From: Solirubrobacterales bacterium
GTDB taxonomy: Bacteria > Actinomycetota > Thermoleophilia > Solirubrobacterales > 70-9
NCBI GenBank assembly: GCA_017304845.1
Contig: JAFKLL010000044.1
Coordinates: 1-32,381 of the forward strand
Direction: 5' to 3'
Length of the DNA: 32,381 nucleotides
This document shows, piece by piece, positions 14,591 through 22,557 of this stretch. The notes under the pieces were generated by a model. The model saw only the letters and a program-made list of their open reading frames with translations. It ran no database searches and was not told where the DNA came from. The position numbers were made by a program, and so were the translations under genes. Position 1 is the first letter of the stretch. Every line of letters begins with the position of its first letter.

Positions 14591-14704
14591 TTCGTGTCCT
14601 CCTTGAGCAAGGGCCGTGAGTTGACGGAAATCAGGATAACCGCCAACTCGGCCGGACGCGATTCTGTCATGTTTAGGCGACAGCAAGCCATCATGGATAA
14701 CGTC

Positions 14705-14717
14705 GCTACACTGTAGC
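14705..14717 (+). promoter_or_regulatory. Palindrome GCTACA-C-TGTAGC over the -10 of a leaderless gene
   Basis: The perfect 6-bp inverted repeat with a single central base contains TACACT (14707-14712), a -10-like box that ends 6 bases before ATG 14719. Transcription would begin at or next to the ATG. A GCTACAGC copy of the half-site recurs just inside the gene (about 14746-14753). The site could be bound by the gene's own basic product or by another regulator, and it lies in the divergent interval shared with the membrane/recombinase unit. Confidence 0.5.
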
Positions 14718-14718
14718 C

Positions 14719-15003
14719 ATGTCGAAATCGGGGGCTACAGCACCAGAGAGTGACGATCGAGTCGTAGCAGGCAAGCGCCGGCGCCGGCGCCGGTATGACT
14801 GGCCGACCCTTCTAAATGGCGAAAGGCACAGGCTCGTGGCCGGCGAGGACTTCTGGACATCAGTCCGAGTCTTCCAGAACCAAGTCAGTCAGATGGCCAA
14901 GAGCAGAGGGATATCCGTGAGAACCTGGTCCGAGACGGAGGAGGCTCGCGCAAAGCAGGCGCCCAAGCGGGTTGTATGGGTCCAAGCGGACACGACCGAG
15001 TAG
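14719..15003 (+). CDS. Small basic protein, likely leaderless mRNA (94 aa)
   Basis: ATG 14719 has no ribosome site, but a -10-like box lies 6 bases before it, as in leaderless actinobacterial genes. Residues about 15-30 hold a run of Lys and Arg (GKRRRRRRYDWPTLLNG), followed by a compact core, ERHRLVAGEDFWTSVRVFQ, a helix, ISVRTW, and a strand, RVVWVQ. Many small phage-type proteins share this 'LNG.. R.L..GEDF' layout, but I cannot name the family. It is transcribed away from the recombinase unit across a shared control region, so it may be its repressor or directionality factor. Confidence 0.6.
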   Translation: MSKSGATAPESDDRVVAGKRRRRRRYDWPTLLNGERHRLVAGEDFWTSVRVFQNQVSQMAKSRGISVRTWSETEEARAKQAPKRVVWVQADTTE

Positions 15004-15038
15004 GACTCCACAAGGATGCCGAAAGCGTGTCATTCCGG

Positions 15039-15086
15039 CTAACCATGACGATTCGCGACGATCTAACCATGACGCAGATTGATACG
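15039..15086. repeat. Two tandem 24-bp imperfect repeats
   Basis: CTAACCATGACG occurs at 15039-15050 and 15063-15074. The full 24-bp units share 15 or more positions, ending ACGAT. No gene is convincing in 15004-15214. Tandem units of about two helical turns are typical of regulator sites, iterons or recombinase arm sites. The recombinase gene is about 1 kb away. Confidence 0.4.
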
Positions 15087-15223
15087 ATGCGTGTCGAGAT
15101 CGGAGAATCGAGCTCCTGTCCGGCACCCCGTTCTAGGCGCGGGCGACGGGTGGGACACCTCGGCAACGCTCCGGATCAATCGCGCAGAATCAGCTGCGCC
15201 TTGGCCTAGAAGAGGTGAGAACA

Positions 15224-15484
15224 TTGCAGATCGGATCCATCAAGGAAGGCGACCTGGTCGAGGTCGACAACCACGGCGAGGTACTCGTCGCACTGGTCGC
15301 CAAGGCAGCCCACAGGGACCCCGGTGGGAGGAGAGTCATTTCACTCGCGAAGGATCCACTTCCGGGCATGGCAAGGCCGATGCGTCTGACGGCAACAGCA
15401 CACCAGGTGAAGGCACGCTGGTCACTCCGCGGCCGCAAGCGGAATACAGAATCACCGTCGAAAGGGAGGACCGGAAGTGAGTAG
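15224..15484 (+). CDS. Small protein, possibly a beta-barrel fold (86-89 aa)
   Basis: TTG 15224 is placed 4-5 bases after GAGGTGAG and is the better start; GTG 15215 in frame would give 89 residues but overlaps that ribosome site. The first half (LQIGSIKEGDLVEVDNHG, then EVLVALVAK) resembles a small SH3-like beta-barrel, with GDLVEV as its first strands. The C-terminal third is basic. Its stop overlaps the GTG of the next gene. The function is unknown. Confidence 0.5.
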   Translation: MQIGSIKEGDLVEVDNHGEVLVALVAKAAHRDPGGRRVISLAKDPLPGMARPMRLTATAHQVKARWSLRGRKRNTESPSKGRTGSE

Positions 15485-16352
15485 CTCTGCGGCCGAGCAC
15501 GACTTCCTACGAGCCGGCCATGACCGGGAAGCAGTGGTCTGGTTCCCGACAGGTCCCGCCCTCACTAGGTCGATAATCGTCGACGAAGACGAGGACTTCT
15601 TCGCCTTCTGCGAAGGTCAACGAGACTTCTGGAGTGACCTGATCACAAGCGTCGATGCGCTCCGACAAGCTGGGTGGCACATCGGAGCACGGCTCGGATT
15701 CGGGTACGCGATCGCTCCGAAAGATCAAAGCCTCGCGGCCATCAGCGATGAAGTGGCGGCCACGGTCTCGGAAGGGACACCGATCGAGTTTCGGACAGAG
15801 GCTTTCTGTTGTGGTGGTTGTTTCGCAGGGGAATCCCCGGACGTGCCAGAACCCTTTCCGGCATGGCTCGCCGCCAACCGCGTCGGCAAGGCCGTTCGCG
15901 TGGAACGTCTCGAGGATCTCGGTGACCAGCTGATCGAACTCGGCATGAAAGGCATCATGAACAGGGCCGAAGTCGAGGCTGCAGCCAAGGACGGCAACTG
16001 GCTGGAACCAGGATTCATCGAGGAGTTCGCCGGTCTCGGTCCAGTCGACCTGATCAGCGAAGCATGGGTGCGTTGGGTTGGTCGTGTCGACGCGCGAGTG
16101 GGACACCCCCAGACCGGAATGAACTTGGGGGGATGGAGCAACCCGATCAGATCTATCGTCGGCATAGCTGAGGTCTGGCTTGCTGGCGCCCGGGAGGAAT
16201 CGGAGGAACTTTCCGACCGTTTCTCAGAAATAGTCGATCTCGCACGCGAGGCGGAGCAGAGGGCGAAGGATCTCAAAGTGCCGTTGAGTGTGGAGCAAGC
16301 GGTGGAGAACCTCCTGTCAGACCGCCGTCCCGATGATCCTCGAGGCGAGTAG
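15477..16352 (+). CDS. Unknown acidic protein (291 aa)
   Basis: GTG 15477 overlaps the end of the preceding gene and follows a GGGAGGACCGGAA ribosome site. The product has 291 residues, is acidic, and has no membrane segment. One CCGGC cluster at residues about 110-115 could bind metal but is incomplete. Segments such as RDFWSDLITSVDALRQAG and GAREESEELSDRFSEIVDL suggest helices; the C terminus (LAREAEQRAKDLKVPLSVEQA) is probably coiled coil. No domain is recognised. It forms a unit with the small gene before it. Confidence 0.65.
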   Translation: MSSSAAEHDFLRAGHDREAVVWFPTGPALTRSIIVDEDEDFFAFCEGQRDFWSDLITSVDALRQAGWHIGARLGFGYAIAPKDQSLAAISDEVAATVSEGTPIEFRTEAFCCGGCFAGESPDVPEPFPAWLAANRVGKAVRVERLEDLGDQLIELGMKGIMNRAEVEAAAKDGNWLEPGFIEEFAGLGPVDLISEAWVRWVGRVDARVGHPQTGMNLGGWSNPIRSIVGIAEVWLAGAREESEELSDRFSEIVDLAREAEQRAKDLKVPLSVEQAVENLLSDRRPDDPRGE

Positions 16353-16476
16353 CAGCAAAGTCGCCTCCGTCGCCGGAATCGGCGTACAAGACAGTGCCGC
16401 CAACGGACTGGCAAAGAAGGCAGTTGCCGCCGGAGCAGTCACGAAGAGCGCCTACAAGACCTACTCGCCGGCATAA
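16333..16476 (+). CDS. Possible small Ala/Lys-rich protein (47 aa)
   Basis: ATG 16333 opens a 47-residue frame overlapping the end of the previous gene by 20 bases. It is Ala, Val, Gly and Lys-rich (NGLAKKAVAAGAVTKSAY) with GC-rich third positions. There is no strong ribosome site, so coupling to the upstream gene would be needed. It is listed as a weak candidate. The interval up to 16596 has a GGGCAA/TTGCCC hairpin but nothing else convincing. Confidence 0.35.
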   Translation: MILEASSSKVASVAGIGVQDSAANGLAKKAVAAGAVTKSAYKTYSPA

Positions 16477-16596
16477 CCATTACCTGCCAGCGGACCGCCG
16501 GTCGAGCATCGATTCACATGGAAAGGGCAAGTCACCGAGGAGTGCAGTTTGCCCTGCCCGAGGACGAAAGGAGGCCGCCTATTTAGCAGCTAGCGT

Positions 16597-16642
16597 CGGG
16601 GGGGTGGGGATCAAGTCGACTCATTCGACATACCCCATACGG
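16597..16642 (+). promoter_or_regulatory. Bipartite element, copy A (before the helicase/sigma operon)
   Basis: CGGGGGGGTGGGGA (16597-16610), 13 bases, then TTCGACATACC (16624-16634) and CCATACGG. The same two blocks with the same 13-base gap occur at 23593-23638; the bases after ACC differ only by transitions (YCRTAYGG). It ends 25 bases before the first ATG of the operon. It may be a promoter for a non-housekeeping sigma factor or a regulator site. It does not fit a normal -35/-10. Confidence 0.55.
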
Positions 16643-16667
16643 AGATTCACCCAACCCCGCGCAACCG

Positions 16668-17048
16668 ATGAAACGCACTGAAGCCGCAGAACTTTTCACC
16701 AGACTGATCGAACAGCAAGAGAAGGAAGGCCGCGACGAGAAGACGCCCTGCCTCATGCTGACCGGGACGTGGCATGAGGCATTCCCTCCAGCACCGCCGG
16801 TGGTCGCTTCCCTGACCAGCGGCCGCGCGATCTATCTGCTCAACCTCGCTCAGGCTCGCGCGATTCAGCAGGTCCTCTCGGAGACGTCGACGAACCTCGT
16901 GGACGTCTCGATCGAGATCAGCAGCAAGGCGAACCCCAGAGCGATCACCGACCGACAAAAGGCCTGGCAGCGCGAGCGCATCAGGTCGCTGGTTCGGCGA
17001 ACCCCAGGAGCGAGAGCAACCCGCTATCTACGCGAGGAAAGACCTTGA
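16668..17048 (+). CDS. Unknown protein, first gene of the helicase/sigma operon (126 aa)
   Basis: ATG 16668 lies 25 bases after the bipartite element. No classic ribosome site is present. The 126-residue product starts with a helix (MKRTEAAELFTRLIEQQEKE), has a central strand region (LMLTGTWHEAF, then AIYLLNL), and a Arg-rich C-terminal helix (RQKAWQRERIRSLVRR). No catalytic motif is visible. Its stop overlaps the TTG start of the helicase, so the two are translated together. Confidence 0.65.
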   Translation: MKRTEAAELFTRLIEQQEKEGRDEKTPCLMLTGTWHEAFPPAPPVVASLTSGRAIYLLNLAQARAIQQVLSETSTNLVDVSIEISSKANPRAITDRQKAWQRERIRSLVRRTPGARATRYLREERP

Positions 17049-18724
17049 CCGGGCTCGTCCTGCGCGACTACCAAGAGGAAGCCCTCGTCGCGATCGATCT
17101 GAATCTCGAGCGAGGGTTCGATCGCCAGATGCTCGTGTTCCCCACCGGCGCCGGCAAGACGGTCACTTTCGGCATGGGCATGAGCCGCCGACACGCGCGA
17201 AATCCTCGAGGCCTTCCGAGTCTCGTGATCGCCCATCGAGACGAGCTGATCAGCCAGGCAGTCGACAAGCTCTGCGAGATCGACCCCGACCTCGAGTTCT
17301 CTATAGGGGTTGTCAAAGGCAAGAAGAACCAGATCGATCGACCGTTCGTCGTGGCTTCGATCCAGACCCTTGCCCGAGAGAACCGCCTAAGGCAAGTACC
17401 CCGCGAGTGGCACACCATCGTCGTCGACGAGGCCCACCACGCCGCCTCAGACAGCTACACCAAGGTCCTCAACTACCTCCAGGCCGAGCTCTACCTGGGC
17501 GTTACCGCCACTCCAGATCGAACCGACAGCCGGCGACTCGACAAGGTCTTTCCGAAGGTAGCGATGGAAGTCTCGATCGACGAGCTGATCCAGCGCGGCT
17601 ACTTGGTAGCACCACGCGGAAAGCGAATCGGCATCGAGGTCGACCTCGGGTCGGTCAAGCAGCGGGGCGGGGACTTCCAGGATGGTGCGCTAGGGGAGGC
17701 GCTCGAAGCGGCAAACGCTCCGACGGAGATCCTGTCTGCCTATCTCGAACACGGCGAGAACCGCAAAGGTTTGATCTTCTGCCCCACGGTCAGCATGGCC
17801 CACCACACCGCCGACGTTCTGCGAGCCGCGGGCGTCGCGGCCGAAGCCCTCGACGGCACCACCAAATCTCACCAGCGACGGGCGATCCTTGAGCGACTCC
17901 GCTCCGGACAGACACGACTCGTCGTCAACTGCGGAGTGCTCACCGAAGGATTCGACGAGCCGTCCGTGTCGTTGATCGTCGTGGCCCGCCCCACGAAGTC
18001 ACGCTCGCTCTACTGCCAGATCATCGGTCGAGGTCTGCGTCTCCACCCCGACAAGACCGACTGCCTGGTTCTCGATCTCGCCGGCGCATCCGATGAGATG
18101 AGCATCCAAACTCTTCCGGCGTTCTTCGACCTCAAGGACGAGGAGAACGTGAAGGACGCGATCGAACGACGCTCTCGACAGGCGGGGAAGGGGAGAGACG
18201 ACGCTGAACGAGACTCCAGAACGTCGACCCCGCAACCCGCTCGGGGAGGCACCCGGATCCGCGACGTCGGCTTCTTCCCGCGCGAACGCTTCCACTGGAT
18301 CCACGTCAACGGCGGATACGTGCTCGATCTCGGAGAGGGAAAACAGCTCGTGCTCCGCGCTGTCGACGACGAAGAGTCCGCATGGCAGGTCCTACTCGTC
18401 AACCAGCGCACCGACACCTTCAACCTGCGCGGCCAGCACCGCCGGATCGAGTTCGGCCAAGGCATAGCCGAAGAGATCGTCCGAGAGGAAGGACTACTCA
18501 AAATTGTGGACCGTCACGCCGGCTGGCGGAAGGGTCCGGTAACCAGTGCCCAGAAACGGAAACTCGCCCGTCTCGGCTACTCCACCAAACCTACGTCGGC
18601 TGGCGAGGCGTCAAACATGATCGCGAAGGCCGAAGCACTCGAGACCCTGAGACGCATTCGCAACGCGCCCGGAGTTCACCAACAGATCACCGAACGGCGA
18701 ACCCGCGAAATGGCGGCCGCATGA
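17045..18724 (+). CDS. SF2 DEAH-box helicase (559 aa)
   Basis: TTG 17045 follows GAGGAAAGACC and overlaps the previous stop. The 559-residue product is a ResIII/SSL2-type SF2 helicase: a Q-like motif (LRDYQEEAL), Walker A GAGKT (35-39), DEAHH (128-132), TATP (motif III) and QIIGRGLRLHP (from residue 325, motif VI with arginine fingers). Residues about 350-559 form an accessory region ending in SAQKRKLARLGY, a tail found in many phage helicases. It would unwind or remodel nucleic acid in replication or recombination of the element. No nuclease domain is attached. The last codon region overlaps the next ATG. Confidence 0.88.
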   Translation: MTGLVLRDYQEEALVAIDLNLERGFDRQMLVFPTGAGKTVTFGMGMSRRHARNPRGLPSLVIAHRDELISQAVDKLCEIDPDLEFSIGVVKGKKNQIDRPFVVASIQTLARENRLRQVPREWHTIVVDEAHHAASDSYTKVLNYLQAELYLGVTATPDRTDSRRLDKVFPKVAMEVSIDELIQRGYLVAPRGKRIGIEVDLGSVKQRGGDFQDGALGEALEAANAPTEILSAYLEHGENRKGLIFCPTVSMAHHTADVLRAAGVAAEALDGTTKSHQRRAILERLRSGQTRLVVNCGVLTEGFDEPSVSLIVVARPTKSRSLYCQIIGRGLRLHPDKTDCLVLDLAGASDEMSIQTLPAFFDLKDEENVKDAIERRSRQAGKGRDDAERDSRTSTPQPARGGTRIRDVGFFPRERFHWIHVNGGYVLDLGEGKQLVLRAVDDEESAWQVLLVNQRTDTFNLRGQHRRIEFGQGIAEEIVREEGLLKIVDRHAGWRKGPVTSAQKRKLARLGYSTKPTSAGEASNMIAKAEALETLRRIRNAPGVHQQITERRTREMAAA

Positions 18725-20310
18725 CCACCGCGGTCCTCGAGCACCCGACCCCTGGTCCTCCCGAGGAATCTCCCGACGAGGCCAGGCGGCTCGCCGATGC
18801 GCTCGCCCAGATCACGGCCCCGGCAGAAGGAGATCTTCAGGTACCGCCGCCGGTGGTCGCGATCGAAGAGCGGAAGGTGGGCACCAAGCCCCTGCTGACC
18901 GTCGAAGCGCTCGAGCTCGCGCGTAAGACCTACTACGAGCAAGGCGCCACGCTCGCAGAGACCGCCAGAACGCTCCTACGAGCCGAGGTGGTCGCCGACA
19001 CGAACGACGTCGACAAGGTCTACGGGCGCCTCCAGACCTGGTGGGCCCGAGAAGGCTGGCCGCGACGATCAATGATGGATACGTTCCGGATCCGGGACGC
19101 CAACCACGACGGCGGACTCTTCAGGAGCAACCGAAAGTGCATCGGGGTGGCCACGGGCAACGGTCGGGCAGAAAAGGGAGCGCCGTGCGGCGAGAGCCCG
19201 CTCCCAGACAGCGACTACTGCGCAAGCCATGACCCACGACCCCAGTACGTCGAAGCCAGGAAGAAGGCAGTCGAGAAGCTGCTGGCAGGCCGCAAGGCGA
19301 CCATGGTCACGATCGGTCCGCTCGCCGAGGAACTCGAGCGTCGGTGTGAGCTCGAACTGACGGCAGCCAAAGCGGCGGGGAAGAAGGTTCATCACAACTC
19401 AACCGGGCGGGGGCTTGTCGCGGCCAAGATCGGCATCGACAACACCGCCTTCGGGAGGCTCCTCGGCCAGCCCCGAAGTGATGGCCGAGGACCCCTCACA
19501 CATGTGACCGTCAAGACCGTTCTCAAGTGCCTTGCCCCCTTCGAGGATGTGTCCTTCGAGGACCTCTACGGACATCCCCCACCGGAAAGCAACCAGTGCT
19601 CGGTTTGCCCCAGCTGCGGTGGTCGTAAAACTCCCGCGGCCAAGACCTGCCGGACGTGCCACGACGATTCCACATTCAGCCAACGCTGTCGTCACACAAC
19701 CAGATCCGGGCGACGCTGTCCCGTCACCACCGAGCACCCCACCGGGTACTGCTCCAAATGTCGAACGACGATCTTCCGCGTCCGGGTTCCCTCGACTCGC
19801 CAGTCGCACCTGCATCCCAAACTGGTGCTGTTTGCCCTCGACGCGTTCCAGACAGTTCCAACGCTCGCGGGAGTAGCCCGCCGTATCTGGGCCACAAACG
19901 CGGCCGACGTGCGAGCGGTTTACACAACCCGTCGCACTCTCGAATCAGGCCTGGTGAAGACCTTTCGCAACCATCGCTGGACCTCTTGCACCTACGCAGC
20001 AGAACAAGCTCGCCTGCGGCTCGAGGTCGACCACGGTCCCGTGGCCTGGCCAGAAATTCTCGGTGACGAAGACATCGGCGGCACGCTTCAAGCTGGCCCA
20101 TTCATCGGGTGGCTGCGAGTCCAGGTCGCGGCGGCTGGCACCTTCAAGGAAGCCGGCAAGAGAACCGGGCTCAACCCCGACCTCATCAGTCAGCTCATAC
20201 GACACGAAGGACCCGACTGGATTTCGGCACGTGTGGTCCGGAGCGCTATGGCCAGAGCAGGATCAGAAATACCCCTTACGCATCTCTTCGTACTGGAGGA
20301 CATGAGATGA
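18721..20310 (+). CDS. Multi-zinc-cluster protein, unknown function (529 aa)
   Basis: ATG 18721 overlaps the helicase stop (ATGA); a longer in-frame reading from 18382 lies inside the helicase and is rejected. Residues 60-115 read as a helix-turn-helix (LELARKTYYEQGATLAETA ... YGRLQTWWAREGW). C140, C156, C167 and H170 form a zinc knuckle. A second array, residues about 293-355, has CSVCPSCGG, CRTCH, CPV and YCSKCR and could hold two zinc ions. The C terminus has another HTH-like segment (FKEAGKRTGLNPDLISQLI). Placed between two helicases, it is probably a DNA-binding replication or recombination factor. I do not recognise a named family. Confidence 0.7.
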   Translation: MTTAVLEHPTPGPPEESPDEARRLADALAQITAPAEGDLQVPPPVVAIEERKVGTKPLLTVEALELARKTYYEQGATLAETARTLLRAEVVADTNDVDKVYGRLQTWWAREGWPRRSMMDTFRIRDANHDGGLFRSNRKCIGVATGNGRAEKGAPCGESPLPDSDYCASHDPRPQYVEARKKAVEKLLAGRKATMVTIGPLAEELERRCELELTAAKAAGKKVHHNSTGRGLVAAKIGIDNTAFGRLLGQPRSDGRGPLTHVTVKTVLKCLAPFEDVSFEDLYGHPPPESNQCSVCPSCGGRKTPAAKTCRTCHDDSTFSQRCRHTTRSGRRCPVTTEHPTGYCSKCRTTIFRVRVPSTRQSHLHPKLVLFALDAFQTVPTLAGVARRIWATNAADVRAVYTTRRTLESGLVKTFRNHRWTSCTYAAEQARLRLEVDHGPVAWPEILGDEDIGGTLQAGPFIGWLRVQVAAAGTFKEAGKRTGLNPDLISQLIRHEGPDWISARVVRSAMARAGSEIPLTHLFVLEDMR

Positions 20311-21797
20311 ACGACATCAAGCTCAGGACGTGGCAGGCAGAGTTCCTCGAGCAGCTTGCCCAGACCGCCGACGACGACTTCCTACTCGTGGCTTGCCCGG
20401 CCGCGGGAAAGACGATCGCCGCAACCGTCGCCGCCGCGAAACTCATGGACGCCAGGGACGGCGACCAGGTCGTTGTGGTCGCTCCGACGGTGGTCGTACG
20501 AGACCAATGGCAGCGAACCCTCGAACAATTCGGGTTCCTGGTCAGCCGAACCCTCCCGATTGACGGGCCTCTGCCGCCATGGGTTCACGGCGTCTGTACC
20601 ACCTACGCACAGGCGGCCTACCGGGCAGATCAATTCTCGGAGATCTGTGAGAACCGCCGGACCATCGTCATCTGCGATGAGGTCCACCACGCCTCCGAGC
20701 AGCGCAGCTGGGGCGAAGGCCTCCAGATCGCATTCAGTGCGGCCGCGTTCCGTCTGATGCTCTCAGGAACCCCCTTCCGTACCGATGCGACCCCGCTCCC
20801 GTTCATCACCTACGACCACCGCGGTGACTGCATCGCCGACTTCGCCTACGACTACCGGCGAGCAGTCAAGGAGGGGGTCTGCCGGAACGTCGAGTTCCGA
20901 TCCCACGACGGACTGATCCGATGGTCGACCGGAGCAGGCGACGAGACGGAAGCCCACTTCTCCGACGAGATCAAGGCTAACGAGTACCCCCATCGGCTCC
21001 GTGCCGCCCTGGACCCGACTCAGCCCTACCTACGCACCGTCCTCGAGCGCGCCAACGAGGACCTCGAGAAGATGCGGACGTCGATCCCCGATGCGGCCGG
21101 CCTGGTGATCTGCGACAGCCAGAAGCACGCACTTGACGTCGATCGCCTCCTCAACAGAATCGCCGGCGACGTCCCCACGATCGCGATCAGCGACATACCG
21201 AGATCACACCAGGCGCTAGCCGCCTTCTCCACCGAAACCGATCCCTGGCTCGTGAGCGTTCGAATGGTCTCCGAAGGCGTCGACATACCCCGACTCGGGG
21301 TCGTGGTCTGGCTGACCGGATCCTCCACGGAACTGATGGTCCGACAAGTAGCAGGCCGAGCCCTGCGGGGACGAGCGCGCTACCGAGAGCTCCCCGCGAT
21401 CGTTCACATCCCAGCCGATCCACGACTGACCCGACACGCCGAACGCCTCGACCTCCTCGCCGGCGTCAGCGTCAAGGATCCGACCAAGCCCCCTTGGTTA
21501 TCTCACCCGACATCGAACAAGGTCCCGATACCGAAGATGCAGTGGAGGAGATCCCGACCACAGTCAAGGTCCCGGAGCTCCCACCGTCGCCCGCCGCCCT
21601 TCAGACGGCCCAGGATCGGCGTGATCAACTGCGAGCATCGATCTATCGGCTGCTCCGCGTCTACACAGAGCTGCGCCGTGACGACGATCCCACCTTCCAG
21701 CTTGCGGCCGCCAAGCACGACCTCGAAGCCGCAGTCGGACCTCTGCCGACCGCCGACGAGGACGATGGGCGCCTCGAAGATGCCCAGGTCTGGATGA
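20307..21797 (+). CDS. SF2 DEVH-box helicase with an apparent frameshift near its C terminus
   Basis: ATG 20307 overlaps the previous stop. Residues 1-390 are a complete SF2 helicase core: Walker A PAAGKT (31-36), DEVHH (124-128), SGTPFR (motif III), then GVDIPRLG and the arginine-finger motif QVAGRALRGR. After residue about 393 (DPTKPP) this frame becomes Arg/Ser/Pro-rich (RRSRPQSRSRSSHRRPPPF) with no coding character to its stop at 21797. In the -1 frame, coding-like sequence continues from the same point to 21895. A five-C run with TT at 21489-21495 is where the frame changes. The intended product is therefore probably about 529 residues. The core is intact, so activity may survive. Confidence 0.85.
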   Translation: MNDIKLRTWQAEFLEQLAQTADDDFLLVACPAAGKTIAATVAAAKLMDARDGDQVVVVAPTVVVRDQWQRTLEQFGFLVSRTLPIDGPLPPWVHGVCTTYAQAAYRADQFSEICENRRTIVICDEVHHASEQRSWGEGLQIAFSAAAFRLMLSGTPFRTDATPLPFITYDHRGDCIADFAYDYRRAVKEGVCRNVEFRSHDGLIRWSTGAGDETEAHFSDEIKANEYPHRLRAALDPTQPYLRTVLERANEDLEKMRTSIPDAAGLVICDSQKHALDVDRLLNRIAGDVPTIAISDIPRSHQALAAFSTETDPWLVSVRMVSEGVDIPRLGVVVWLTGSSTELMVRQVAGRALRGRARYRELPAIVHIPADPRLTRHAERLDLLAGVSVKDPTKPPWLSHPTSNKVPIPKMQWRRSRPQSRSRSSHRRPPPFRRPRIGVINCEHRSIGCSASTQSCAVTTIPPSSLRPPSTTSKPQSDLCRPPTRTMGASKMPRSG

Positions 21798-21895
21798 ACG
21801 AAAGCACGGCCAAGCTCGCCCTCCGGAAGCCCGACCTGATCAAACAGCTAGCGCGTCGACGCCGTCGAGCCCAACTGGCGGTGGAGGCGGCATGA
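21494..21895 (+). CDS. C-terminal part of the DEVH-box helicase in the -1 frame (or separate gene from TTG)
   Basis: The 133-codon frame is read as LVISPDIEQG then a Pro/Glu linker, followed by a helical domain (LQTAQDRRDQLRASIYRLLR ... AAAKHDLEAAVGPLP) and an Arg-rich end (LARRRRRAQLAVEAA). A joint through the C run makes a smooth helicase tail. A TTG at 21494 is the only available start and has no ribosome site, which makes a separate gene unlikely. Its stop overlaps the sigma-factor ATG, which fits the tight operon spacing and supports this as the real gene end. Confidence 0.6.
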   Translation: MVISPDIEQGPDTEDAVEEIPTTVKVPELPPSPAALQTAQDRRDQLRASIYRLLRVYTELRRDDDPTFQLAAAKHDLEAAVGPLPTADEDDGRLEDAQVWMNESTAKLALRKPDLIKQLARRRRRAQLAVEAA

Positions 21896-22557
21896 CCGAA
21901 CTGCCGTCGGTACCCGCGCTCGCCCCTCGAGCATCGGCTGACGACCTCGATGACTTGAAGCTCGTCATCGCCGCAAAGGACGGCGACGAGCGCGCCGCCT
22001 CGATCCTGGTACGTCGCTATCGCCCGCTGATCATCAGGCTGGCCAGCAACTACTTCGTGCCAGGCGGTGCCCGAGAGGACGTCATCGGGGAGGGGATGCT
22101 CGGATTCGCGCGGGCCCTAGCTGATTTCGATGCGAGCTACGGCACCCCGTTCCGCTCCTTCGCCAAGACCTGCGTTGAACGGCAGATCATCACCGCGGTG
22201 AAGACTTCAACGCGTCTCAAGCACCAACCCCTCAATGAGTCGCGCCCGCTCCACGCGCCCCTCGCAAGGCACCGGACTAGCGCGGGCCCGGGCGCCCTCA
22301 ACCTCGAGGACGTGATCGGCGGCCGCAACACTGAATCGGAGGTTCTGATCCTCGACGACCTGCGTCAGGTCAAAACCACCATCGACACCGGACTGAGCAG
22401 GAACGAGCAGATCGCCGCGGTGGGCACCGCCGTAGGTGTCAGCTACGTCCAAATGGCCACCGCGATCGGAAGTCCCACGAAACTCAAGGCCGTCGACAAC
22501 GCGCTCCAACGCGCCCGCCGAAAAATCGCCTTGAGGCTCAAAGAGGACGCCGCCTGA
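21892..22557 (+). CDS. SigH-like RNA polymerase sigma factor (221 aa)
   Basis: ATG 21892 overlaps the helicase tail stop. Residues about 38-100 are sigma region 2: RRYRPLIIRLASNYF, then EDVIGEGMLGFARALADFD and FRSFAKTCVERQI, the layout of the SigH/sigma-30 family. After a linker, region 4 is degenerate but ends KAVDNALQRARRKIALRL, matching the SigH tail. It recruits RNA polymerase to an alternative promoter class. It is encoded within the element's operon, and the bipartite elements at 16597 and 23593 are plausible targets. No anti-sigma factor is adjacent. Confidence 0.85.
   Translation: MTELPSVPALAPRASADDLDDLKLVIAAKDGDERAASILVRRYRPLIIRLASNYFVPGGAREDVIGEGMLGFARALADFDASYGTPFRSFAKTCVERQIITAVKTSTRLKHQPLNESRPLHAPLARHRTSAGPGALNLEDVIGGRNTESEVLILDDLRQVKTTIDTGLSRNEQIAAVGTAVGVSYVQMATAIGSPTKLKAVDNALQRARRKIALRLKEDAA

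Noticed and set aside
15046..15209. A 54-codon frame starting in the tandem repeat
   Set aside because: There is no ribosome site, the composition is Arg/Ser-rich, and the repeat explains the start codons.
20109..20306. An N-terminal extension of the second helicase from 20109
   Set aside because: It lies inside the preceding gene in another frame. ATG 20307 overlaps that gene's stop and gives a normal helicase start.
21256..21300. GTCGACATACCCCGACTCGGGG as a third copy of the bipartite element
   Set aside because: Only the second block is partly similar. It encodes the helicase GVDIPRLG motif and lacks the G-rich block.
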